From positions 1-5,370 of the forward strand of contig VGPA01000104.1 in the NCBI GenBank assembly GCA_016875665.1: a DNA stretch of 5,370 nucleotides, in the 5' to 3' direction. The notes under the pieces are model-generated. The model saw nothing but the letters and a program-made list of their open reading frames with translations. It had not been told where the DNA came from and did not search any database. How positions within the stretch are numbered: the stretch's first letter is position 1; each line of letters starts with the position of its first letter. Origin of the DNA: Chloroflexota bacterium. GTDB lineage: Bacteria; Chloroflexota; Limnocylindria; P2-11E. Made by a program: the position numbers and the translations under genes. Shown in pieces: positions 1 to 5,370 of the stretch.

Positions 1-148
1 CGACGAGGGCCGCTCCGCTCGCGAGCGCCCGCTCCTCGGCGGCGCGGTCGCGGTAGGCCGTCGGCCACAGCGCGGTCGGCGAGACCCACGCCGCGCCGAG
101 CTGCTGGTGCCGGTGGGAGAGCGGGCTGCGCCGCACGGCGTCCGTCAC
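1..148 (-). CDS. mgdD: SoxG/GcvT-like subunit (putative N-methylglutamate dehydrogenase subunit D), N-terminal 49 residues
   Basis: A reading frame starts with the GTG at 148-146, which overlaps the soxA TGA in a GTGA, and runs open off the left edge. The 49 visible residues include RRSPLSHRHQQLGAAW (6-21), followed by a Y-R-D-R-A-A-E-E-R-A-L-A-S-G-A-A-L-V ending (32-49). The SPL-x-H opening is common in sarcosine oxidase gamma (SoxG). The later A-x-E-x-R-A-L-x-x-G-A-x-L-V pattern is how the N-terminus of aminomethyltransferase/YgfZ-type proteins runs into their D-V-S motif. SoxG and GcvT belong to the same folate-binding superfamily, so both readings are compatible. The position right after soxA is where soxG/mgdD is expected. 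No good Shine-Dalgarno motif precedes the GTG, so translation probably depends on coupling. A second in-frame GTG four codons later is an alternative start. The symbol is given from context; the rest of the gene is outside the window. Confidence 0.68.
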   Translation of the reverse strand, partial: MTDAVRRSPLSHRHQQLGAAWVSPTALWPTAYRDRAAEERALASGAALV

Positions 149-2919
149 GACCGCAGCCTGGCGCCCGCCGGGTCGTAAAACGGCTCCGTCTTCACGGTCG
201 CGCTGACCATGCCGCCCTCGTGGCGGATCTCGAGCGCGGTGCCGTCCTTCGCCATGTCCACGGGCACGGTCACCATGCCGATGGTGCGGCCGAGGGTGTC
301 GCTCCACTTCGCGCTGGTCACGCGCCCCACGGGGGTGTTGCCGCGCATCACGAACACGCCCTCCGCCGGGATGGCCCTCTGGCCCGCGGCCATCTCGAAG
401 CCGACGAGCGCGTTCTTCGGTCCCTGGCGCTGCACCTGGCGGATCGCCGCCTGGCCGACGAAGTCGGGGCGGTCCATCTTCACCATCCAGGCGAGGCCCG
501 CCTCGAGCGGGTTGGTGAGCGCGTCGGTGTCCTGACTCACGATGAGGTGCTGCTTCTCCAGGCGCAGCACACGCTGCGACTCGACGCCGAAGGCGCGGAC
601 GCCGAAGTCCTTACCCGCGCTCCACAGCGCGTCCCACAGCGCGGTGCCGTAGTCGGAGGGCACGTGGATCTCGTACGAGAGCTCCCCCACGAAGCCGATG
701 CGCAGGATGATTGCGGGGATCCCCGCGACCTCGGCCTCGACGGCGGCGAGATAGGGGAGGTTCGCTTTGCCGACGTCGAACGAGGTGACCTTGGCGAGCA
801 CCTCGCGCGAGCGCGGCCCCGCCAGGTTGATCGCCGCATAGTGCCCGGTGACGTTGGTGACGTGGACTCGGCGGGGCGAGGCCGCGAGCCACCACTTGAG
901 CCACTGGTCCACCGCCTCCGTGCCGCTCGACGTGGTGCTGATGAAGAAGCGGTCCGGGCCGAGCCGCGCGACGGTACCGTCGTCGAGCACGATGCCCGAG
1001 TCGTCGCACATCGCGCGGTAGCGGACGCGACCCTGCTTCAGGTCGCTGAACGTGTTCGGGTGGAGCCAGTCGAGGAACGCACCCGCGTCGGGGCCGCTCA
1101 TCTCGAACTTGCCCAGGCTCGACACGTCGATCATGCCCACGGCCGAGCGCACCGCGCCGCATTCCTCGGCGACGGTCGTGTGCAGGTACGTCCGCTTCCA
1201 GTCGCCAAGATCGGTCCAGCGCGGATTCGACTCCTGGTGGCGCCAGTGCATCGCGGTGCGCCGGATCGGGGCGAGGTGCGGACCGGCGAGGGTGCCCATC
1301 GTCACCGGCTGGAACGGCGGGCGGGACGTGGTGAGCCCGGTCTCCGGAAGGGAGGCTCCGGTCTTCTCCGCGCGGTGCCGCGCGCTCGCGAGGTGGCACA
1401 TCTTGCCCTGGCACGGGCCCATCGTGACCGTCGCGTAGCGCTTGATCAGCTCGAGCTCGTCGAAGCCTTCCTGGATCGCCTGGGAGAGCTCCTTGCCGGT
1501 GATGTCCTCGCAGACGCAGACGAACGACTTGCCCACGTCGACGACGGGCAGCGGCACGCGGGTGGTGAGCGCGCCGCGCGCGGCGGTCCGTGTGCGCTCG
1601 CGCTCCTCGCGGGCGGCAGCGAGGCCGGCGGGGCTGCGGCCTGCGGCCGCGGCGGCCTCGAGGCCGGCGGCGACGCCCGAAGCGGTCGCGAACGCCTCGT
1701 CCTCGATGCCCTCCACCGCGCCCGCGCTGAACACGTTCTGCTCGGGCACGCCGGGAACGAACTCCCCGATGCGCTCGTCGTAGGTCCGCGTGCCACCCTG
1801 CGCGAGCAGCTGCGTCACCGGCTCGGGCCGGAGCGCGACGGCGACCGCGTCGCACCGGAGCTCGCGCTCGACGCCGTTGGTCCTCACACGGAGGGAAGCC
1901 ACTTGTCCCGAGCCTGTGGCGCGGACCACCGTGCTGACGGCCAGGTCGACGGTCTCGGTGATGCGGACCCCCGCCTTGGCGAGGGCGTCGACGATCATGC
2001 GTCCGTGCGCGCCGTCCACGACGGCCACGACCCGCTCGCCCACCGTGACGCCGTGGAGCCGGGCCAGGCGGAGCGCCGCGGTGCCGAGGACGATCCCCGG
2101 CAGGTCGTTGTTGTCGAACACGAGCGGCCGCTCCTGCGACCCGGCCGCGACGACGATCGCACGCGCGCGGATCCGGAAGTACGCGTCCGCGCTCGTGGCG
2201 CCGACGAACCCGCCCTCGTACACGCCGAACGCCGTTGTGGACGACAGCACGTCGATGCGCTTTTCACCGGCCACGCGCGACGCCGTCGTCCCGGCATCGC
2301 CGACGAGCCGCAGGCTGCCACCGAGCGCGGGCTGGTCGTCGATCAGGACGACGCTCGCGCCGGCCCCCGCGGCCTCGAGCGCGGCCGCGCAGCCCGCGGG
2401 GCCGCCGCCGATGACGACCACGTCGCGCGAGAGATTGCGGATGCGCGTCTCGGCATGGTGCCTGTGGCGCACGTCGACGCGGCCGACGCCGGCGACGCGG
2501 CGCAGCATCTTCTCGACGAGCGGCCACAGCGCGGCGGGCCGATGGAAGACCTTGTAGTAGAAGCCGACCGGCAGGAAGCGGTCGAAGCGGTCCACCAACG
2601 AGAAGATGTCGAAGCCGAGCGACGGGAACGCGTTCTGGTGCCGCACCCGCATCCCGGCGCGGATCGGCTCGACGCATGCCCGCACGTTCGGCACGCCATC
2701 CACCTCGACCATGCAGTTGGGGCAGCGCCCGTCGGCGCACAGGATGCCCCGGGGCCGGTGGTACTTGAAGGAGCGGGAGAGGGTGGTGATACCGGCGGCG
2801 GCGAGCGCGGAGGCGACCGTGTCGCCGGAGAAGCCTTCGATGCGGCGCCCGTCGAACGAGAACGCGATCCCCTTGGTCCGGTCGATCGTCTCACCGGGAT
2901 GCATCGCCAGGCGTTTCAT
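145..2919 (-). CDS. mgdC: Sarcosine oxidase alpha-like subunit (N-methylglutamate dehydrogenase subunit C): Fer2-like, FAD/NAD, BFD-like and GcvT domains
   Basis: A 924-residue protein with the full SoxA architecture. Residues about 16-95 form a ferredoxin-like domain with C61, C66, C69 and C82 (C-x4-C-x2-C-x12-C). Residues 96-150 carry the SoxA linker (FPSLGFD, LPVGFYYKVFHRP). Residues 166-430 form a pyridine-nucleotide-disulfide-type domain starting VVVIGGGPAGCAAALEAA (GxGxxG at 171-176, Asp194-195 after the second strand). Residues 465-515 form a BFD-like segment with C468, C470, C503 and C508. Residues 555-920 are an aminomethyltransferase (GcvT) domain with GIVLDDGTV (642-650) and RIGFVGELSYEIHVP (740-754), which should bind THF and yield methylene-THF. 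The start ATG at 2919 overlaps the soxD stop (ATGA) and has a GGAG at 2931-2928, eight bases upstream. The usual alpha subunit is about 950-1000 residues, so this one is full length. The complete cysteine sets are unlike typical sarcosine oxidase. Another N-methyl amino acid dehydrogenase is possible. Confidence 0.92.
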   Translation of the reverse strand: MKRLAMHPGETIDRTKGIAFSFDGRRIEGFSGDTVASALAAAGITTLSRSFKYHRPRGILCADGRCPNCMVEVDGVPNVRACVEPIRAGMRVRHQNAFPSLGFDIFSLVDRFDRFLPVGFYYKVFHRPAALWPLVEKMLRRVAGVGRVDVRHRHHAETRIRNLSRDVVVIGGGPAGCAAALEAAGAGASVVLIDDQPALGGSLRLVGDAGTTASRVAGEKRIDVLSSTTAFGVYEGGFVGATSADAYFRIRARAIVVAAGSQERPLVFDNNDLPGIVLGTAALRLARLHGVTVGERVVAVVDGAHGRMIVDALAKAGVRITETVDLAVSTVVRATGSGQVASLRVRTNGVERELRCDAVAVALRPEPVTQLLAQGGTRTYDERIGEFVPGVPEQNVFSAGAVEGIEDEAFATASGVAAGLEAAAAAGRSPAGLAAAREERERTRTAARGALTTRVPLPVVDVGKSFVCVCEDITGKELSQAIQEGFDELELIKRYATVTMGPCQGKMCHLASARHRAEKTGASLPETGLTTSRPPFQPVTMGTLAGPHLAPIRRTAMHWRHQESNPRWTDLGDWKRTYLHTTVAEECGAVRSAVGMIDVSSLGKFEMSGPDAGAFLDWLHPNTFSDLKQGRVRYRAMCDDSGIVLDDGTVARLGPDRFFISTTSSGTEAVDQWLKWWLAASPRRVHVTNVTGHYAAINLAGPRSREVLAKVTSFDVGKANLPYLAAVEAEVAGIPAIILRIGFVGELSYEIHVPSDYGTALWDALWSAGKDFGVRAFGVESQRVLRLEKQHLIVSQDTDALTNPLEAGLAWMVKMDRPDFVGQAAIRQVQRQGPKNALVGFEMAAGQRAIPAEGVFVMRGNTPVGRVTSAKWSDTLGRTIGMVTVPVDMAKDGTALEIRHEGGMVSATVKTEPFYDPAGARLRS

Positions 2920-3167
2920 CCGGGCCACTCCGTCTTGAGAACGCGGTTCTCGACCGTATCGCGCTCCGCGCGGAACCAGCGGCGGCAACCGAGGCGGTGG
3001 AACCACCACTCGTGCTCGGTGCCGGCCTTGTTCACCTTCAGATAGCGGTAGTCCGCCCACTGCGCGTCGGACGCGTCCGGCGCGGGCCGCTTGAGCGTCT
3101 CGCCGCCGAATCGGAACTCGTACACGTCGCGCGGGCCGCAGCGGGGGCAAGGAACGAGAAAGGACAT
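2916..3167 (-). CDS. mgdB: Sarcosine oxidase delta-like subunit (N-methylglutamate dehydrogenase subunit B), zinc-binding
   Basis: An 83-residue SoxD-family protein. It has the N-terminal CPRCGPRDVYEFRFGGE motif (C7, C10) and the C-terminal HRLGCRRWF motif (H57, C61). These match the four zinc ligands (two Cys, His, Cys) known in the delta subunit of heterotetrameric sarcosine oxidase. The protein has no catalytic role of its own; it stabilises the complex. Length is normal to slightly short for the family (usually about 80-110 residues), so this is not a fragment. The ATG at 3167 lies three bases after the mgsC stop (TAG-AGG-ATG). A GGAG at 3184-3181 sits 13 bases upstream, inside mgsC. The stop overlaps the soxA start in an ATGA. 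In the usual soxBDAG order a beta-subunit gene precedes soxD; here mgsC does. It could equally be labelled soxD; mgdB is used because of the adjacent mgs genes. Confidence 0.92.
   Translation of the reverse strand: MSFLVPCPRCGPRDVYEFRFGGETLKRPAPDASDAQWADYRYLKVNKAGTEHEWWFHRLGCRRWFRAERDTVENRVLKTEWPG
2928..2931 (-). promoter_or_regulatory. Shine-Dalgarno site of soxA/mgdC
   Basis: GGAG on the minus strand in ACGGAGT, eight bases before the ATG at 2919 and inside the 3' end of soxD. It supports this ATG over the second in-frame ATG five codons later (Met6). Confidence 0.55.
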
Positions 3168-3170
3168 CCT

Positions 3171-4499
3171 CTAGCTGCTGCTCCGCTCCTGGCCCGGGTA
3201 CCAGTTGGTGCCCACGAGCGGAATCCGCGTGATCGCGGCGGCCTCCATGGTCAGCGCGCGCATGTCCTCCGGGTCGAGGTCGTGGACGTTGGCCTTGCCG
3301 CACGCGCGGGCGATCATCTGCACCTCGAGCGTCATCGCCAACAGGAAGCTCGCGACACGCTCGGCGGCCTCGTCGATCGGCAGGCGGGCCATCAGCGCCG
3401 GATCCTGGGTCGTGATGCCGACCGGGCACCGCCCGGTGTGGCAGTGGTGGCAGTGGCCGGGCCGCGTGCCGAGGGCGGTGTAGTCCTCGAGGTAGATCGG
3501 CGCGTTGCAGTTGAGCGCGATCAGCGCCGAGGTCCCGATGTAGCAGGCGTCCGCGCCCAGCGCGAGAGCCTTCGCGACGTCCACGCCGCTCCTGATGCCG
3601 CCCGCCGCGATGAGCTGGACCTGGCCGAACGCACCGACGTCCTCGAGCCCGCGGCGCGCCTCGACGATGGCCGCGAGCGTCGGGATGCCGGTGTGGTCCT
3701 GGAGCAGCTCCGGCGACGCCGCGGTGCCACCCTCCATGCCGTCGACGACCACGACGTCCGCGCCGCACTTCACCGCCAGCTTCACGTCGTCGAAGGTCCG
3801 GGTGGCGCCGATCTTCACGAAGATCGGCACCTTCCACTCGGTGGCCTCACGCAGCTCCTCGATCTTGATGATCATGTCGTCCGGTCCGAGGAAGTCGGGG
3901 TGGCGCGCCGGTGAGCGCTGGTCGACGCCCGCGGGCAGCTCGCGGATGCCGGCGATCTCGGTCGAGATCTTCGACCCCAGGAGCAGGCCACCGGTGCCCG
4001 GCTTCGCGCCCTGGCCGATGGTGAGCTCGACGGCGTCCGCGCGGCGGAGGTGGTGCACGTTGTAGCCGTACCGGCTCGGCAGCACCTCGACGATCATCGT
4101 CTTGGAGTGCTCGCGCTCTGCCTCGAGCATGCCGCCGTCGCCCGAGGTGGTCGAGGCGCCGACCAGCGCGGCGCCTTTCGCGAGCGCCGTCTTCGCGTTG
4201 CGCGACAGCGCGCCGTACGACATGCCCGTGATCATCACCGGGATGTCGAGCTCGACCGGCTTTTCGGGGTGCTTGGTGCCGAGGATGGTCTTGGTGATGC
4301 ACCGTTCCCGGTAGCCCTCGAGCGGGATGCGCGTGAGTGACGCGGGCAGGAAGGTGAGGTCGTCGAGGGATGGGAGGGGCTTGCTGCGCAGGGTGCCGAA
4401 GCCGCGAATCCGGTAGCGGCCGAGCGAGGCCTTGTCCTGGATCTCCTCGATCACCGTTGGCGTGTAGATCGGGCTCGTGCGCTCGACGATGTCGGTCAC
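3171..4499 (-). CDS. mgsC: N-methylglutamate synthase subunit C, FMN-binding glutamate synthase domain protein
   Basis: A 442-residue protein of the GltB central/FMN domain family, the synthase barrel that in MgsABC would form N-methylglutamate from methylamine and glutamate. Visible motifs are GMSYGALSRNAKTALAKGA (residues 92-110), GQGAKPGTGG (162-171; usually GQGAKPGEGG in GltB), KIGATRTFDDVKLAVKCGAD (229-248), DGMEGGTAASP (253-263), AAGGIRSGVDVAKALALGAD (298-317) and a cysteine cluster with C350, C353 and C358 before PVGITTQDP. In glutamate synthase the equivalent cysteines bind a [3Fe-4S] cluster. The start is the GTG at 4499-4497: a GGAGGG lies ten bases upstream, the protein reads with the expected N-terminus from there, and there is no nearby in-frame ATG (next Met is residue 89). 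The gene overlaps mgsB by one base and is followed after three bases by soxD. An archaeal-type glutamate synthase would share these motifs; the sox-like neighbours favour MgsC. Confidence 0.9.
   Translation of the reverse strand: MTDIVERTSPIYTPTVIEEIQDKASLGRYRIRGFGTLRSKPLPSLDDLTFLPASLTRIPLEGYRERCITKTILGTKHPEKPVELDIPVMITGMSYGALSRNAKTALAKGAALVGASTTSGDGGMLEAEREHSKTMIVEVLPSRYGYNVHHLRRADAVELTIGQGAKPGTGGLLLGSKISTEIAGIRELPAGVDQRSPARHPDFLGPDDMIIKIEELREATEWKVPIFVKIGATRTFDDVKLAVKCGADVVVVDGMEGGTAASPELLQDHTGIPTLAAIVEARRGLEDVGAFGQVQLIAAGGIRSGVDVAKALALGADACYIGTSALIALNCNAPIYLEDYTALGTRPGHCHHCHTGRCPVGITTQDPALMARLPIDEAAERVASFLLAMTLEVQMIARACGKANVHDLDPEDMRALTMEAAAITRIPLVGTNWYPGQERSSS
3181..3190 (-). promoter_or_regulatory. 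Probable Shine-Dalgarno region of soxD/mgdB
   Basis: The minus strand reads AGGAGCGGAG inside the last codons of mgsC, with the nearer GGAG thirteen bases before the soxD ATG at 3167. The spacing is longer than ideal. The AGG immediately before the ATG is too close to serve, so coupling to mgsC termination probably contributes. Confidence 0.4.
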
Positions 4500-5197
4500 T
4501 AGAGCGCTTCCCTCCAGAAGGCGAGCTCGTGCTTGTGGAAGTTCCAGAGCTTGCGCCCGGCGACGATCTTGCGCAGCCGCTTCGGACGGGCGATGCCGCT
4601 CGTCTTGAAGCCGTCGACCAGGATCTTCTCGTCCTCGGGGGTGATCTCCGCCTCCACCGCGTCGTTGCCGAGTGAGGCGACGTTCCCCGCGATGAAGATG
4701 CGGCCCTCGTACATCGAGTCGGCGAGCGCTTCGCCGGCGTCCCCGCAAATCACGATCGCCCCACGCTGCATCATGAAGCCGGTCATGTAGCCGACCGAGC
4801 CGCCGACCAGGAGCAGCCCACCCTTCATCCCAGTGCCGGCGCGGGCGGCGCAGTCGCCGTGCACGATCACCGTGCCGCCGCGGATCGACGCGGCCGCGCT
4901 GTTGCCGGCGTTGCCGCGCACGACGACGAGGCCCGACAGCATCCCTTCGGCGACGCCCCAACCGGCGCTGCCGGTGATCTCGATGGTGACGCCGTCGTTC
5001 ATGCCGGCGCAGTAATACCCGGCGCTGCCGTCGACGGTGAGCGTCACCGGGCCCTGGAGGGCGACCCCGATGTTGTGGTTCGCTCCCGGATTGACGACCT
5101 TCACGGATTGGCCCTGGGCGACCGCGGCGCGGATGGCGCGGTTCGTCTCGCGGGTGTCGAGGCGTGCCCGATCGACGACGGCCGCCGTGGCCGCCAT
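4499..5197 (-). CDS. mgsB: N-methylglutamate synthase subunit B, GXGXG-motif glutamate synthase beta-helix domain protein
   Basis: A 232-residue protein corresponding to the C-terminal GXGXG (alpha-subunit) domain of glutamate synthase, also seen in FwdC of formylmethanofuran dehydrogenase. Residues 13-30 (LDTRETNRAIRAAVAQG) match the family entry helix. From about residue 32 to 175, glycine-rich right-handed beta-helix repeats follow, such as VTLTVDGSAGYYCAGMNDG, VVVRGNAGNSAAASIRGG and VIVHGDCAARAGTGMKGG. Residues 195-232 form a charged tail with several Trp and Lys. In glutamate synthases this domain is structural and helps couple the amidotransferase and FMN domains. As a separate chain between an amidotransferase-like protein and an FMN protein it fits MgsB. 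The ATG at 5197 overlaps the mgsA stop by one base, with a GAAGG at 5212-5208 ten bases upstream. Its TAG overlaps the mgsC GTG by one base. Other split glutamate synthases use the same domain, so the substrate is inferred from the downstream sox-type genes. Confidence 0.9.
   Translation of the reverse strand: MAATAAVVDRARLDTRETNRAIRAAVAQGQSVKVVNPGANHNIGVALQGPVTLTVDGSAGYYCAGMNDGVTIEITGSAGWGVAEGMLSGLVVVRGNAGNSAAASIRGGTVIVHGDCAARAGTGMKGGLLLVGGSVGYMTGFMMQRGAIVICGDAGEALADSMYEGRIFIAGNVASLGNDAVEAEITPEDEKILVDGFKTSGIARPKRLRKIVAGRKLWNFHKHELAFWREAL
4510..4515 (-). promoter_or_regulatory. Shine-Dalgarno site of mgsC (decides the GTG start)
   Basis: GGAGGG on the minus strand, ten bases before the GTG at 4499, inside the last codons of mgsB. 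It is the strongest ribosome-binding motif seen in the window and supports the GTG as true start of the FMN subunit rather than an internal ATG. Confidence 0.75.
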
Positions 5198-5370
5198 CAG
5201 GCCGCTGCCTTCGCCGGTGCCGCGGCCCGGCGCCAGACGCGGTGCACGTGCCCGCCCGGCTCGTGAGCCACGCCTCCCGCGCCAAGCGCGGCGCGAATGG
5301 CGACCTCTTCGTTGGCGATCGCCACCCAGCTCGCCGTCTCGACGGTGATGAGCGGCTTGAACGCGAACAG
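5197..5370 (-). CDS. mgsA: N-methylglutamate synthase subunit A, glutamine amidotransferase class-II-like; C-terminal 57 residues only
   Basis: The gene enters from the right edge and ends at a TGA at 5199-5197, so only the last 57 residues are visible. They begin with a segment reading FKPLITVETASWVAIANEE, followed by an H-E-P-G-G-H-V-H-R-V-W stretch and an Ala-rich tail. In the class-II amidotransferase-like proteins that precede GXGXG and FMN glutamate synthase subunits, the C-terminus has the same pattern (K-P-h-h-h-x-E-T, V-A-I-A-x-E, then E-P-x-x-x-x-V-x-x-W). The catalytic N-terminal Cys lies outside the window. The position directly upstream of mgsB and mgsC supports MgsA, the subunit expected to carry the amidotransferase-like fold in N-methylglutamate synthase. 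The TGA shares its A with the mgsB ATG (TGATG), so translation is probably coupled. The identity is partly inferred from context because the visible part is short. Confidence 0.72.
   Translation of the reverse strand: MFAFKPLITVETASWVAIANEEVAIRAALGAGGVAHEPGGHVHRVWRRAAAPAKAAA

Noticed and set aside
611..1855. A 414-codon minus-strand frame inside soxA
   Set aside because: It is a frame-shifted shadow of the FAD, BFD-like and GcvT coding sequence, with repetitive Arg/Ala/Gly composition. The soxA frame is intact across it, so there is no frameshift to explain.
220..3045. A 941-codon open frame on the plus strand, antisense to soxA and soxD
   Set aside because: Its translation is low-complexity Arg/Ala/Gly/His/Asp-rich with no domain pattern, and it mirrors a well-conserved gene. 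Stop codons are rare in antisense frames of such GC-rich, third-position-biased sequence.
2916..3167. soxD as a truncated or broken gene because of its 83-residue size
   Set aside because: All four zinc ligands and both terminal motifs are present, and the length is within the family range.
3168..3170. A terminator or promoter between the mgs and mgd modules
   Set aside because: Only three bases separate the genes and no inverted repeat with a T-run is visible around them, so the modules appear to be co-transcribed.
2920..3837. A 306-codon open extension upstream of the soxA ATG, in the same frame, across soxD and into mgsC
   Set aside because: The extension translates to Arg/Gly-rich out-of-frame sequence. 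The genuine soxD and mgsC proteins occupy the same DNA in another frame, and a ribosome-binding motif and ATGA overlap mark the start at 2919.
4500..5285. A 262-codon open extension upstream of the mgsC GTG, through mgsB
   Set aside because: It reads as Arg/Gly-rich shadow of mgsB. The GGAGGG motif and the one-base overlap at 4499 support the GTG start.

Overview
This is a very GC-rich window from a bacterium. Every gene lies on the minus strand, in one densely packed operon that reads from position 5370 down to 1. In order of transcription it holds: the C-terminal end of a class-II glutamine-amidotransferase-like subunit (mgsA, partial), a GXGXG beta-helix subunit (mgsB), an FMN-type glutamate synthase domain subunit (mgsC), a small zinc-binding sarcosine-oxidase-delta-like subunit (soxD/mgdB), a large sarcosine-oxidase-alpha-like flavoprotein (soxA/mgdC), and the N-terminus of a GcvT/SoxG-like subunit (soxG/mgdD, partial). 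The window is coding almost throughout, with no RNA genes, mobile elements, repeats or CRISPR arrays that I can see.

The combination matches the N-methylglutamate pathway. N-methylglutamate synthase (MgsABC, a glutamate synthase split into three chains) combines methylamine with glutamate. N-methylglutamate dehydrogenase (MgdABCD, related to heterotetrameric sarcosine oxidase SoxBDAG) then regenerates glutamate and passes the methyl carbon to tetrahydrofolate as methylene-THF. This lets cells use methylamine, or methylamine released from compounds such as TMA, as nitrogen and sometimes carbon source. The assignment rests on co-occurrence of the two modules plus domain recognition. A sarcosine- or other N-methyl-amino-acid-specific enzyme remains possible.

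All five gene junctions are overlaps or a 3-base gap (TGATG, TAGTG, TAG-AGG-ATG, ATGA, GTGA), so translational coupling of the chains is likely. Two points deserve attention. First, the SoxA-like protein keeps complete cysteine sets in both its N-terminal ferredoxin-like domain and its central BFD-like domain, as in hydrogen cyanide synthase, opine oxidase and dye-linked proline dehydrogenase, and unlike typical heterotetrameric sarcosine oxidase. This suggests an iron-sulfur electron path and a dehydrogenase. Second, no SoxB/MgdA (beta, substrate-oxidising) gene sits between mgsC and soxD, where the usual order would put it. It must lie outside the window or be absent.

The organism cannot be fixed from this window. 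GC content and strong G/C third-position bias would suit Actinobacteria, some Proteobacteria, Rokubacteria-like lineages and others.
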